Below are positions 8,994-18,246 of a stretch of 64,000 nucleotides of DNA, one piece after another. Position 1 is the stretch's first letter. Each line of letters opens with the position of its first letter. The notes beneath the pieces were generated by a model, which was given only the letters and a program-made list of their open reading frames with translations, did no database searches and had not been told where the DNA came from. This stretch comes from Acinetobacter lwoffii (lineage in GTDB: Bacteria; Pseudomonadota; Gammaproteobacteria; Pseudomonadales; Moraxellaceae): NCBI RefSeq assembly GCF_019343495.1, contig NZ_CP072549.1, positions 1,984,001 through 2,048,000 of the forward strand, in the 5' to 3' direction. Both the position numbers and the translations under genes were made by a program.

Positions 8994-10805
8994 CTACTTG
9001 AGATTTACTTGATAAATCGTGGTACTGCCACTGACTTCATGGCCGACCACCAGGAGGGGTTTCTTGTTCGGGGAGTCTTTTGCCGGAATAAATACCAAAC
9101 CTTCCGGTCCTAAATCACCGGCTTGTCCTATTTCAATCTGCTCTGTGGTCGCTTTAAAATCACGTGAATTGATATATTGCACGAAGACTGGTGATGCAGG
9201 TGTAGACACATCATAGACCATGATGCCACCGACACGCTCCAGCCCAATAAAGGCAAAGGTTTTTTGACCAATCTGCCCCAAGGTCACCCCTTCAGGTTCC
9301 GGCCCTTTATTGTCACTGCGATTATCCAGTCCGGCTTCTTCATGATTAAAGTTGAAAATCTCAGGATGATGTTTGGCAATATACTGCTCAAACTGATCAC
9401 CCGAATCCCATACCAGTTCTAAACCGGTCTGTTGATCATTTTCCACCCAGATACTGACCGAGCGTGTACCAAAGCTATATAAATGATCATAGACCAGATT
9501 GCCCCGTTCATTCAGTTTGGCTGTACCATCGGCATTTTTTTGATAGCCTTCAGTCCACGTAATATTTAAACGGCCCAGCAGATGATCTTCACGGCAGTCT
9601 TTGGCATCCCCTGCCACCGCGCCACAATACGCAAAATTATTCGGATTGAGTTCTGCTCCTTTGGCCAATACACGAAGATGAGCTGGCAAATCATCACCCA
9701 GACGGCGGTCAAAACCTTTGGCATGGACTAAGTGTTTCACCCGCCATTCTTCTACAAAGCCCTGGCTGATATCGTTATTGAAATATGCGGGATTGTTTTC
9801 ACCCCAGGCACGGGCATCGCCTTCATTGGCAGACACAATATAGGTTTTGCCCGCGACCTCGAAACTTGCAATCGCATCTGGCATATATAAGCCACGGACA
9901 TTGGCCCAAGTTTGAATATTGATTTTGCCTTTACCGTCGACACCATCCGCATCGCTGACATCCATGCCATGACCATTTATGCCATGATCTTTAAAGCCAA
10001 ATGGATAAACAGCGAGTACTTTGGCAGAAGCCACATCAATTTTGGCCAAGGCATTGTTTTCCTGTAAGGTAACCCAGGCGGTTTTTCCATCTTTTGAAAC
10101 AGTAATGTACTCAGGTTCAAAATCCTGTGCAGCACTCGCCTTTGGTCCGAAAATGCGGATGCCCTGTTCACGCAATACTGCTTCCCGTCCATTAAAGGAC
10201 TTAAAGTCTGCTGTACGAACGATCGGGGCTTTTAAATTGGCCAGACTAATGACAGACACTGAACCTTCAGGGTCAACCTGATAATCATCAGAAGGCTCGC
10301 CTTCATTGGCCACCAACAAGCTTTGACCATCCGGTGTGAAAGTCAGCATGTCCGGCAAAGCACCCACCTGTACGTGGGCCAGCTTGGTCAAGTCTTTGGC
10401 CTGATATAAAGCAACATAGCCAGGATCGGTTTTCACAGCAGCCTGAATCGCAATGGCGACAACGCCATTGTGCACCGCGACACTGTTGACCTCAGCCTCT
10501 GGCGCAATATCATCTACCTTGATAGAAGTTATTTTTTTCGGCTGATCAGGTTGACTTAAATCCAGCACATCCAATACGCCTTCTTTGGCATTGACCACGA
10601 ATAGGCGTTGACTCTCGGTATCAAAGGCCGGAATTTCTGCTGCACTTTGCGCAAACACACCCGATTCATAAGCGGCTAATTTGCTTAACTCGATCGAGTT
10701 CGGTGTAGCCTCGACGATTGGAACCGGTGTTTCATTTTCATTCTCACTCCCACATGCCACCATCCCCACAGCCAGCATGGCCACTATCAATGATTTTAAT
10801 TTCAT
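8994..10805 (-). CDS. Choice-of-anchor I family lipoprotein (beta-propeller)
   Basis: A 603-residue exported protein. MKLKSLIVAMLAVGMVACGS is a lipoprotein signal with lipobox VAC, so Cys18 is expected to be lipidated. The rest shows repeated beta-propeller blades (LFVVNAKEGVLDVLDLS, MLTFTPDGQSLLVANEGEPS, ASFEVAGKTYIVSANEGDAR, GPEPEGVTLGQIGQKTFAFI), typical of the choice-of-anchor I domain. Its ELNPNNFAYCGAVAG and GLERVGGIMVYDVS segments fit that family. The function of the family is poorly known; some members sit near phosphatases. It has its own terminator and no operon partner. Confidence 0.82.
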   Translation of the reverse strand: MKLKSLIVAMLAVGMVACGSENENETPVPIVEATPNSIELSKLAAYESGVFAQSAAEIPAFDTESQRLFVVNAKEGVLDVLDLSQPDQPKKITSIKVDDIAPEAEVNSVAVHNGVVAIAIQAAVKTDPGYVALYQAKDLTKLAHVQVGALPDMLTFTPDGQSLLVANEGEPSDDYQVDPEGSVSVISLANLKAPIVRTADFKSFNGREAVLREQGIRIFGPKASAAQDFEPEYITVSKDGKTAWVTLQENNALAKIDVASAKVLAVYPFGFKDHGINGHGMDVSDADGVDGKGKINIQTWANVRGLYMPDAIASFEVAGKTYIVSANEGDARAWGENNPAYFNNDISQGFVEEWRVKHLVHAKGFDRRLGDDLPAHLRVLAKGAELNPNNFAYCGAVAGDAKDCREDHLLGRLNITWTEGYQKNADGTAKLNERGNLVYDHLYSFGTRSVSIWVENDQQTGLELVWDSGDQFEQYIAKHHPEIFNFNHEEAGLDNRSDNKGPEPEGVTLGQIGQKTFAFIGLERVGGIMVYDVSTPASPVFVQYINSRDFKATTEQIEIGQAGDLGPEGLVFIPAKDSPNKKPLLVVGHEVSGSTTIYQVNLK

Positions 10806-10982
10806 TTTTTTGTTGATCTATCATGAAGAATTCGTGACCAATTTATAACCAGAGCATTGCAGTGCCATGACAGATCGGTTGCAGTTCCTTGACACAACAC
10901 CGCATAAAAGTTGAAACGCTTTATATACGACAGACTCGGCTGATTCCTTTAAACTATTCAAAATTTTCAGTTTTCCAGAATT

Positions 10983-12374
10983 ATGAATGCCACGCCTACG
11001 CATCAAGCCTTAGATCCTGAGTTCAGACTGCTGGTCTTGTTGGTCTCGATTGGCTTTTTTATGCAGGGGCTGGATACCACCATTATTAATACGGCCCTAC
11101 CTGCAATTGCCCAAAATTTGCAGGAAGATCCGCTACGCATGCACAGTGTGGTCGTGGCGTATGTGCTGTCTGTAGCGGCCTGCATTCCCTTAAGTGGCTG
11201 GCTGGCAGACCGGTTCGGGGTCAGAAATACCTATTTTGCTGCGATTATTATTTTCTCTTTGGCCTCTTTGGGCTGTGCCTGGTCAAGTAGCCTGAATGAA
11301 TTATTGGTGTACCGGATCTTTCAAGGGATCGGTGGTGCATTATTGCTGCCGGTCGGCCGTTTGGCGATGCTGAAGATCATTCCCCGTACCCAGTTTCTGG
11401 CCGCCATGAGCCTGATGAGTCTGGCCGGCCTGATTGGTCCTTTGATTGGCCCAACCCTAGGTGGCTGGATGGTCGAATATCTGTCCTGGCACTGGATTTT
11501 CCTGATCAATCTGCCGATTGGCTTGCTGGGCGCACTAATTACCTTTAAGGCCATGCCGAATGTACTTGAACCTACAGTGGCCCGTTTTGATTATTGGGGC
11601 TTTATCTTGCTGGTCGTGGCCATGGTAGGTCTCTGTCTGGGAATTGAAAATTTTGCCAGTCCACAAAACTCGCTGTGGTGGAGTCTAAGCCTGATTCTGG
11701 CCGGTTTATTGGCCACCCTGGTTTATGCCTATCATTCGCATACGCATAGCAATGCCCTGTTTCGCAGCCGGCTGTTTAAAAAAAAAATTTATGCGATTGG
11801 TATTTTGGGTAATTTCTTTGCCCGTCTCGGCGGTAACTCGATTCCGTTTTTACTGCCGCTGATGTTGCAGGTGGCTTTCGGTTTCGAACCTTTTATTACC
11901 GGTTTATTGATGATTCCGACTGTGCTTGGTTCGCTGGCCTCCAAACCGATTATCCGCAACATCATTCAGCGTTTTGGCTACCGTCGGGTCTTGCTGGTCA
12001 ATACCTTACTGGTAGGTCTATGTATTGCCAGTTTTGCCCTGACCACGGCGGAAACTCCGATCTGGCTCCGTGCGATACATTTCTTTATCTTCGGCATTTT
12101 AAATTCACTGCAATTCGTGTCGATGAATACCCTGACCTTAAAGGATTTAAGCCAGCAGGATGCCAGTAGCGGCAACAGTTTCCTGTCGATGATCATGATG
12201 CTGTCAATGAGTATCGGGGTGGCACTGGCAGGAACACTGGTGAACATGCTGAGTGCTTATTACGGCGCTGACAATCTGGTGGCTGCTTTTCATGTATCAC
12301 TGATCTGTTTAGGCTGTATCAATATTATTGCGGCCTATATTTTCTGGCATATTCCTAAAAATACCCCGGTTTGA
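10983..12374 (+). CDS. mdtD: MFS transporter, DHA2 family, MdtD-like
   Basis: A 463-residue inner-membrane exporter with 14 expected helices. The DHA motif LDTTIINTALPAIAQNL is at about 30-46, GWLADRFGVRN at about 72-82, and the antiporter motif C region around GLIGPLIGPTLGGWMVE. The similarity to E. coli MdtD (YegB) is close over its length, including the C-terminal NTLTLKDLSQQDASSGNSFL segment. MdtD-like proteins are proton-driven drug or citrate/iron-citrate exporters; the substrate here is unknown. Unlike E. coli, no mdtABC pump genes are adjacent, so it is a stand-alone copy. Confidence 0.85.
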   Translation: MNATPTHQALDPEFRLLVLLVSIGFFMQGLDTTIINTALPAIAQNLQEDPLRMHSVVVAYVLSVAACIPLSGWLADRFGVRNTYFAAIIIFSLASLGCAWSSSLNELLVYRIFQGIGGALLLPVGRLAMLKIIPRTQFLAAMSLMSLAGLIGPLIGPTLGGWMVEYLSWHWIFLINLPIGLLGALITFKAMPNVLEPTVARFDYWGFILLVVAMVGLCLGIENFASPQNSLWWSLSLILAGLLATLVYAYHSHTHSNALFRSRLFKKKIYAIGILGNFFARLGGNSIPFLLPLMLQVAFGFEPFITGLLMIPTVLGSLASKPIIRNIIQRFGYRRVLLVNTLLVGLCIASFALTTAETPIWLRAIHFFIFGILNSLQFVSMNTLTLKDLSQQDASSGNSFLSMIMMLSMSIGVALAGTLVNMLSAYYGADNLVAAFHVSLICLGCINIIAAYIFWHIPKNTPV

Positions 12375-12440
12375 TGCGCTATATTCACTTTGGGCTGATT
12401 GTAAGTTTTAGGCTAAATCACATATAGGCAAGGACTGAAG

Positions 12441-13220
12441 ATGCAAAAAAATCAGGCTCCGAACAGAGTTAATAAATCGCTCTTGATTGGGCTTGGCGTG
12501 CTGATCACCGTGATCACGATCGCCATAGTTTATCTATGCCTAATGAAAGCACCCTCTGCCCATGCTGCCGATTATCCAATCCAGGGTTTTGATGTATCGC
12601 ACCATCAGAAAGAAATTCAGTGGCAGCAGATTTCGCCTGAAAAATACCGTTTTGTTTATCTGAAAGCCACTGAAGGCGGCGACTTCAAAGATACCAAATT
12701 TCAGGAAAATTGGTTGAAAGCGCGTGAACATGGCTTTTTGGTCGGTGCCTATCATTTCTACCGCCTCTGCCGCGATGGCAGCATTCAGGCACAGAACTTT
12801 ATTGACGCTGTTCCCAATAAACCGGATGCCTTACCGCCAGTGATTGATCTGGAATATGACAGCAAATGTATCAATACCTATTCTAAAGAGCAGCTTTTAA
12901 GCGAAATCCAGATCATGCACGATGCCCTGAAAAAGCATTATGGCAAGCAGCCGATTTTCTATATTTCTAAAGCTTTTTATAATATTGTACTGGCAGGACA
13001 CTTTCCTAACGTACCACTCTGGGTACGTGAATACAAAGGTCTGCCTGATTTAAAAGATCAGCCTAAATGGACGTTTTGGCAACATACCAGTCAGGGGAAA
13101 ATTCCCGGTATTACCACACCGGTAGACCTGAATGTTTTTTATGGCTCAGAACAGCAATGGCTGGATTTTCTCAAAAAGAATGCAATTGTAGTACCTTCAT
13201 CTGAGAATAAAGCGAAATAA
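12441..13220 (+). CDS. Glycoside hydrolase family 25 protein (lysozyme-like), membrane-anchored
   Basis: A 259-residue protein with a single N-terminal membrane segment at about 14-35, so the catalytic domain is periplasmic. The GH25 barrel shows GFDVSHHQ near 49-56 (first catalytic-site Asp51), FVYLKATEGGDF near 71-82, GAYHFYR near 102-108 and the catalytic pair in VIDLEYD near 134-140. GH25 enzymes cleave the MurNAc-GlcNAc bond of peptidoglycan. It lies 66 bases after mdtD and 53 before the next gene, so co-transcription is possible. Host cell-wall remodelling seems more likely than a phage role because no phage genes are nearby. Confidence 0.88.
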   Translation: MQKNQAPNRVNKSLLIGLGVLITVITIAIVYLCLMKAPSAHAADYPIQGFDVSHHQKEIQWQQISPEKYRFVYLKATEGGDFKDTKFQENWLKAREHGFLVGAYHFYRLCRDGSIQAQNFIDAVPNKPDALPPVIDLEYDSKCINTYSKEQLLSEIQIMHDALKKHYGKQPIFYISKAFYNIVLAGHFPNVPLWVREYKGLPDLKDQPKWTFWQHTSQGKIPGITTPVDLNVFYGSEQQWLDFLKKNAIVVPSSENKAK

Positions 13221-13273
13221 AGCTGATCGCCTGAAAACAAGTTCTTTATAAAAACAACAAGGAAATAAAAAGA

Positions 13274-14290
13274 TTGAAATGGATAAAAGGCATTTTACTC
13301 GGTCTGGTGATTCTACTCCTACTCATCGCGGGTATGCTGGCTTATCTGTTGCAAGCTTCGGGCAAGGTTAGTGACTTTAAAGCGTGGCAGCCGCAAACCG
13401 GTATATCCGTTCACGGGCTTACAGTCAATTTTTTTGGTGTGTCCACCCTGTTACTCGATGATGGCCACGATCAGATCCTGATCGATGGTTTCTTTAGCCG
13501 GCCATCTTTGCGGCAAGTAATTACTCGACCTATTCAAAGTGATAAGCTGCTCTTAGAACAACTGGTACAATGCCATGAATTGAGCCGAACCCAAGCCATT
13601 CTGGTCAGTCATTCTCATTATGATCATGTTCTGGATGTCCCGGCTTTACTAGAGATGCTTCCCGAAACTGCTGTGGTCGGTTCGCCGAGCACCCTGAATA
13701 TCGCCCGGGCAAATCCCAAAGTTACTCCACAGCAATTACAGCCGATTAAGCCTGGGCAAGTACAGCAATGGGGACATTTCCAGACCACGGCAATTCCCTC
13801 ACAACATACCCCGCCCACAGCGATAAATGATGATTTAGGCGAAGAGCTGCTGCGGCCTTTAACTCTTCCGGCTAAATTTTCCGAATTTAAAGAAGGTGGC
13901 AGTTTCGATTACCTGATTGAGCATGCGGGACATAAAATTCTGGTCAAGACCAGTACCGGATTTATCCCGGATCAATTTAAAAACCTACAGGTCGATACTT
14001 TATTTTTAGGTATTGCCCAGCTCTCCAGACAATCCAGTGACTATCAGCAGCAATATCTGACTGAAACCCTGAACATGCTCAAGCCCAAAGTAGTGATTCC
14101 GGTGCATTGGGATGATTTTTTTCAGCCTTTAAAGCAGCCACTGCAATTTTTACCCCGTCTTGCCGATGACACTCCAAAAAGTTTGCAACTTCTGATTCAG
14201 GCTGCCGAGACACAAGGGACAAAAGTCATTCTGCTCAGCGGACCGCAACCCTATTTACTCAACTCAGCCTTCGCTTCCCAATCCGATTAA
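13274..14290 (+). CDS. MBL-fold metallo-hydrolase, membrane-anchored
   Basis: A 338-residue protein. Residues 4-27 form an uncleaved signal anchor. The zinc site motif [10 protein letters not shown] is at about 112-121, with further ligand candidates at SQHT near 176-179 and PVHWDDF near the end. This layout resembles UlaG/YhfI-type beta-lactamase-fold hydrolases. The substrate is unknown. It uses a TTG start at 13274: AAGGA lies about 10 bases upstream, and the nearby ATG at 13279 is out of frame. It follows the GH25 gene closely and precedes dinB by 20 bases, so these three may form one transcript. Confidence 0.8.
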   Translation: MKWIKGILLGLVILLLLIAGMLAYLLQASGKVSDFKAWQPQTGISVHGLTVNFFGVSTLLLDDGHDQILIDGFFSRPSLRQVITRPIQSDKLLLEQLVQCHELSRTQAILVSHSHYDHVLDVPALLEMLPETAVVGSPSTLNIARANPKVTPQQLQPIKPGQVQQWGHFQTTAIPSQHTPPTAINDDLGEELLRPLTLPAKFSEFKEGGSFDYLIEHAGHKILVKTSTGFIPDQFKNLQVDTLFLGIAQLSRQSSDYQQQYLTETLNMLKPKVVIPVHWDDFFQPLKQPLQFLPRLADDTPKSLQLLIQAAETQGTKVILLSGPQPYLLNSAFASQSD

Positions 14291-14310
14291 AGCCCCTTAA
14301 GATAGCGAAC

Positions 14311-15366
14311 ATGCGCAAAATTATTCATATTGATATGGATGCGTTTTATGCCTCGGTTGAGCTGCGTGAACGTCCAGAATTGAAAGACTTACCTGTGGTG
14401 ATAGCCTCGCATCATCCTCGGGCGGTGGTCGCGGCTGCCTCCTACCCGGCACGAGTTTATGGCCTGCGATCTGCCATGTCCATGGGGCAGGCGCGCAAAC
14501 TATGTCCTCAAGTTATCGTGATTGAGCCAGATTTTGCCAAATACCGGCAGGTATCGGCACAGATTCATCAGATCTTCCAACAATATACTTCCCTGATTGA
14601 ACCACTGTCTCTGGATGAAGCCTTTCTGGATGTCACGGAGAATTTACAGCAGATTCCCAGTGCCACCGAAGTCGCCATGCGGATTCGCGAGGATATTTTT
14701 CAAGCGACCGGACTGACTGCTTCTGCCGGTGTGGCACCCAATAAATTTCTCGCTAAAATTGCTTCGGACTGGCACAAACCGAATGGCATCTGTGTAATTA
14801 AACCTTCGCAGGTACAGCGTTTTATCCAGGATCTGCCGCTGAAAAAAATTCCCGGCGTGGGAAAAGTCACTCAGGAAAAACTGAAAAGTCTGAATCTAGA
14901 AACTTTAGGCGATTTACAGCAAATTGATGAAGCCTTACTGATTCAACATTTTGGCAAATATGGCCGGCGGCTGTTTTTGTACGCTCAAGGTATTGATGAA
15001 CGACCGGTCGAAGTAGAACGGGAACGCCAGCAAATTTCCAAAGAAACCACTTTTGATGATGACCTGCATCTGAACCAATGTCGCCCCTATTGGGAACCTT
15101 TACTTGGACAAGTATGGCAAAGTCTGCAAAAGAAACAGCTTTCGGCTCGCGGCGTTACGGTCAAATTAAAACTCAAGAACTTTCAGGTGATGCAACACAG
15201 TAAAAGTTTTAAACAGGTGCTGCGTAGCCCACAGGAATTAGCCCAAGCCTTGGACTTACTGCTCGACGACCTGCATATTGCCCCGCAGATGCAATTCCGG
15301 CTGATCGGTGTTGGCGTGTATCAGCTCAGCGTCCCCGAGACTGAAACCCAGTTATTGCTGCTCTAA
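14311..15366 (+). CDS. dinB: DNA polymerase IV (Y-family)
   Basis: A translesion polymerase of 351 residues, the normal DinB length. The catalytic carboxylates are visible in [12 protein letters not shown] at about 6-17 (Asp8) and [10 protein letters not shown] at about 100-109 (Asp102, Glu103). The fingers motif with [15 protein letters not shown] follows at about 44-58, and the helix-hairpin-helix region [14 protein letters not shown] is near 178-191. The little-finger domain occupies the last third. No clear SOS box was identified, and the gene may be read from the upstream gene. DinB is normally induced by DNA damage. Confidence 0.95.
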   Translation: MRKIIHIDMDAFYASVELRERPELKDLPVVIASHHPRAVVAAASYPARVYGLRSAMSMGQARKLCPQVIVIEPDFAKYRQVSAQIHQIFQQYTSLIEPLSLDEAFLDVTENLQQIPSATEVAMRIREDIFQATGLTASAGVAPNKFLAKIASDWHKPNGICVIKPSQVQRFIQDLPLKKIPGVGKVTQEKLKSLNLETLGDLQQIDEALLIQHFGKYGRRLFLYAQGIDERPVEVERERQQISKETTFDDDLHLNQCRPYWEPLLGQVWQSLQKKQLSARGVTVKLKLKNFQVMQHSKSFKQVLRSPQELAQALDLLLDDLHIAPQMQFRLIGVGVYQLSVPETETQLLLL

Positions 15367-15480
15367 ACCTTTTTTGATCACGTTTTAGGCATCAGTTTAA
15401 AAATACGGCAACTTTGTTTTTACATTTTGATTTTTTAGAGTACTCTATCTGCGCAATGCATTATCCATGTATGTGCTGAG

Positions 15481-15509
15481 ATGCTGAAAATCACCTTTAC
15501 TTTCAGCAT
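15481..15509 (+). other. 9-bp stem-loop in the leader of the MHS transporter gene
   Basis: ATGCTGAAA (15481-15489) pairs with TTTCAGCAT (15501-15509) around an 11-base loop. It lies about 80 bases before the start codon at 15589. No T-run follows, so it is not an obvious terminator. Its role is unknown; a structured 5' UTR is possible. Confidence 0.4.
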
Positions 15510-15588
15510 GCTGTCCTGTGATTAGCGTGACGATCAAATCCGAATATTACAGGGCAACTCTGATGTAACTCATGGAATCCCCTCCTGC

Positions 15589-16899
15589 ATGTCTTCTGTA
15601 AATTCTTCTATTGTTCAAGAACAACGCGCACGTAAAGCTGCGCTATCTAGTTTTGTTGGTGCTGTTGTCGATTGGTATGATTTTCTCCTTTACGGCATTG
15701 TTGCAGCCTTAATTTTTAAAGATCAGTTTTTCCCTAGTATTGGCGAGAACATGGGCACCCTGGCGGCACTAGCCACCTTTGGGGTCGGCTTCCTGTTTCG
15801 TCCTTTAGGCGGTGTGGTATTTGGTCACTTTGGTGACAAGCTCGGCCGCAAAAAAATGCTGGTACTCACGGTAATCCTGATGGGAATTTCCACGGTCGGG
15901 ATTGGTCTACTGCCAAATTTCGAGGCAATTGGCTGGTGGGCTCCGGTGCTGTTGGTGTTTTGTCGAGCCTTGCAAGGCTTTGCTGTCGGTGGTGAATGGG
16001 GCGGCGCAGCTCTGATGGCAGTTGAAAATGCACCCAAGGGTAAAAAAGCCTTTTATAGCAGTGGCGTTCAGGTCGGCTATGGTGTTGGCTTGGTATTGGC
16101 CACCGGTGCAGTGTCGATTATTATTGCGACACTGGGTGAAGAAGCCTTTGCCGAGTGGGCATGGCGTATTCCCTTTCTGGCCAGTATCGTATTGTTAGCT
16201 GTGGCGATGTGGATTCGCCGTGATCAGGATGAATCTCAGGAATTTGTAGAAAAGGTGGTCAAAGCAGACCATCATCCAGAAAAGCTGCCAATCTTGCAAG
16301 CCATCAGCAAACATCCAAAAGCTTTCTTCTATATCATTGCCTTACGTCTGACTGAATTGCTGACCATGTATCTGGTCACCAACTTTGCCCTGAACTATTC
16401 CACCAGCAACCTAGGCATGGACAAACAGTTCTTCCTGAATATCACGCTGATGGTCGGGGTAATTAGCTGTTTCAGTATTCCATTTTTTGCTTGGCTGGCG
16501 GATAAATTCAATCATCAGAAAATGTGTGTCTGGGGCGGTTTGATTGGTGCGCTTTCAGCCTTTCCATTTTTTATGGCGCTCGATGCACAAAACACCTGGA
16601 TGATCATTGTCGGGGCAATTTTACTGGCGAACGTCGCACACGATATGGTGGTCAGTGTCCATCAACCGATTTTCACCTCCCTGTTTGGCACAGAATACCG
16701 CTACAGCGGTGCCGGAGTTGGCTATCAGGTGGCGAGCATCATTGGGGGTGGTTTTACCCCATTTATTGCAGCGGCACTGGTGATTTGGGCGGATGGTTCA
16801 TGGCATTATGTAGCCATCTATCTGGCGGTGGGTTGTCTGCTGACTGCACTGGTCGCAGCCCTGATGCCCAAAACTCAGGATGAACAACATGACAGTTGA
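15589..16899 (+). CDS. MFS transporter, metabolite:H+ symporter (MHS) family
   Basis: A 436-residue inner-membrane symporter. SSFVGAVVDWYDFLLYG near 20-36 and FLFRPLGGVVFGHFGDKLGRKK near 67-88 (in two adjoining parts) are hallmarks of the MHS subfamily, which includes ShiA, KgtP, ProP and YhjE. GGEWGGAALMAVENAPKGKK near 130-150 is also typical. The substrate, likely an organic acid or osmolyte, cannot be assigned. The start has no good Shine-Dalgarno sequence; the upstream bases read CCCTCC instead. The 3' end overlaps ridA, so the two are probably co-translated. Confidence 0.85.
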   Translation: MSSVNSSIVQEQRARKAALSSFVGAVVDWYDFLLYGIVAALIFKDQFFPSIGENMGTLAALATFGVGFLFRPLGGVVFGHFGDKLGRKKMLVLTVILMGISTVGIGLLPNFEAIGWWAPVLLVFCRALQGFAVGGEWGGAALMAVENAPKGKKAFYSSGVQVGYGVGLVLATGAVSIIIATLGEEAFAEWAWRIPFLASIVLLAVAMWIRRDQDESQEFVEKVVKADHHPEKLPILQAISKHPKAFFYIIALRLTELLTMYLVTNFALNYSTSNLGMDKQFFLNITLMVGVISCFSIPFFAWLADKFNHQKMCVWGGLIGALSAFPFFMALDAQNTWMIIVGAILLANVAHDMVVSVHQPIFTSLFGTEYRYSGAGVGYQVASIIGGGFTPFIAAALVIWADGSWHYVAIYLAVGCLLTALVAALMPKTQDEQHDS

Positions 16900-17245
16900 A
16901 CGTTTACATGTATCGAAACGCTTTTCGGAAATTGCCATTGCCGGTAATCTGGTACATCTTGCCGGCCAGCTGGCCACAGATGTCGAACTGGATATTAAAG
17001 GGCAAACCCAACAGACTTTAGATATTATTGACCAGTTTCTGGCAGATGCCGGTACAGACAAAAGTCACATCATGTCGGTAACTATCTATTTGAAAGATAT
17101 TGAAAAGGATTATGCAGCCTTCAATGAAGTCTGGGATGCCTGGGTCGCTGATATCGAAGCGCTGCCTCGTACCTGTGTAGAAGCAAAACTCTATGATCCA
17201 CGGGTATTGGTCGAACTGACTGTCGTGGCGGTTAAACCGGAATAA
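16889..17245 (+). CDS. RidA family protein (YjgF/YER057c/UK114)
   Basis: A small RidA-type protein of 118 residues. Family members hydrolyse reactive enamine/imine intermediates from PLP enzymes. Typical features are the VHLAGQLATD strand, GQTQQTLDIIDQFLADAGTDKSHI near 40-63 (in two parts), and the C-terminal RTCVEAKLYDPRVLVELTVVAV, which holds the conserved Arg and Glu. I prefer the ATG at 16889 because AGGA at 16877-16880 is 8 bases upstream; an in-frame ATG at 16880 adds three residues. It overlaps the 3' end of the MHS transporter, suggesting coupled translation. Confidence 0.88.
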   Translation: MTVERLHVSKRFSEIAIAGNLVHLAGQLATDVELDIKGQTQQTLDIIDQFLADAGTDKSHIMSVTIYLKDIEKDYAAFNEVWDAWVADIEALPRTCVEAKLYDPRVLVELTVVAVKPE

Positions 17246-17266
17246 TGTTTCAAGATCGATATTCAT

Positions 17267-17297
17267 AAAAAAAGCATGCTTCTGGCATGCTTTTTTG
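17267..17297 (+). terminator. Rho-independent terminator, shared by convergent genes
   Basis: AAAAAAGCATGC / GCATGCTTTTTT around TTCTG. It is symmetric and lies between ridA (ends 17245) and the DUF2726 gene (ends 17300, opposite strand). Confidence 0.85.
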
Positions 17298-17299
17298 TT

Positions 17300-17848
17300 T
17301 TAACCGACTGCTTTAATTTTACTGCGCTCTAAATCCGAATATAAATAATATTTTTTCAGATCATTGCTAACTGTATATTTGGGCATTTTCTGCATTTGCG
17401 CTTGCTCCTGCAAAAAGTCTTGGCGCAACTGATAATATTCCGGCACATCGTCGTAACGGATCACCCGATAACCAGCCATGGTCAGTAATGCATCCTGGAA
17501 CCCTGTCTGTTGTGGACGCTTAAGGATTAAAGGGTCATCTACCGCTACAACTGCCAGAATCTGATATTGCTGATCCAGAATTACAAAATCTGCAGTCAGG
17601 TTGCGGTACTTATGTCGAGTCCGGTTAAATTTAGTCGTCATTAAGGCATCATAGGAAACATGTGCCAGAATAATGTATTCAGGTAAGACTTCTCTCAGGC
17701 GAGTGAAGGTCAATTGCTCATTCAGGTTAAAAATAGCACGTTGCTTTAACGCACTGTCTTGTGGTTTGGAATTATTTCCGAGCTTTTTCCATGCCATGAG
17801 CACGACACAGAAGAGCAGGAAACTCCCAATCATAATATAGGTGGTCAT
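17300..17848 (-). CDS. DUF2726 domain-containing membrane-anchored protein
   Basis: A 182-residue protein with one N-terminal membrane segment at about 4-21. A DUF2726 domain occupies about 40-150. Visible family features are LNEQLTFTRLREVLPEYIIL, then FNRTRHKYRNLTADFVILDQ and VVAVDDPLI. This resembles a restriction-endonuclease-like fold found in nuclease-related proteins, but the catalytic role of DUF2726 is not established. AAGGA lies 7 bases before the ATG at 17848. The gene is alone, with a shared terminator at its 3' end. Confidence 0.8.
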   Translation of the reverse strand: MTTYIMIGSFLLFCVVLMAWKKLGNNSKPQDSALKQRAIFNLNEQLTFTRLREVLPEYIILAHVSYDALMTTKFNRTRHKYRNLTADFVILDQQYQILAVVAVDDPLILKRPQQTGFQDALLTMAGYRVIRYDDVPEYYQLRQDFLQEQAQMQKMPKYTVSNDLKKYYLYSDLERSKIKAVG

Positions 17849-18212
17849 GCCTAAATCCTTGCATTCTTATAATCATTTTTGTTTTATTGTTGTGCAGTAT
17901 AAACCCACGCTTTATTTTAAATAGAGCTAACAACCAATCTGTTTAAATACCCATACAACTGGTATCAAAACTCGATTCTATGTTACCTAAAGTGACATCT
18001 CTCTAGATGCCAATGAAAGTGGATTTAAAGTACTGATAATGCACTCTAAAACATCCATGGAATTGATCGCAATACATATCTGCCCAACTGTAGGACAATT
18101 CCGACAAAGTGTTATTTTTATATCACTTTTTTAAAGAACTTAGTCCAAATAATATATTCTTTTACACTTTCAACGAACAAGCTCAGGCTACGTTACTTTA
18201 CCCAAGAGCTAA
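17849..18212. other. Intergenic region with no recognised gene
   Basis: About 360 AT-rich bases between the divergently placed 5' end of the DUF2726 gene and the terminator of the YgiQ gene. It includes the likely leftward promoter region (TATAAG near 17867-17872, minus strand). Otherwise I see no convincing ORF, hairpin or repeat. Confidence 0.5.
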
Positions 18213-18236
18213 AAAAAGACACCGAAGTGTCTTTTT
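18213..18236 (-). terminator. Rho-independent terminator of the YgiQ gene
   Basis: AAAAAGACAC-CGAA-GTGTCTTTTT, followed on the minus strand by further T. It lies just beyond the stop at 18247. Confidence 0.85.
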
Positions 18237-18246
18237 GTTAACTTAA

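Noticed and set aside
12441..13220. GH25 gene as a prophage endolysin
   Set aside because: It has a membrane anchor and no holin, phage structural or integrase genes nearby, so a host cell-wall enzyme is more likely.
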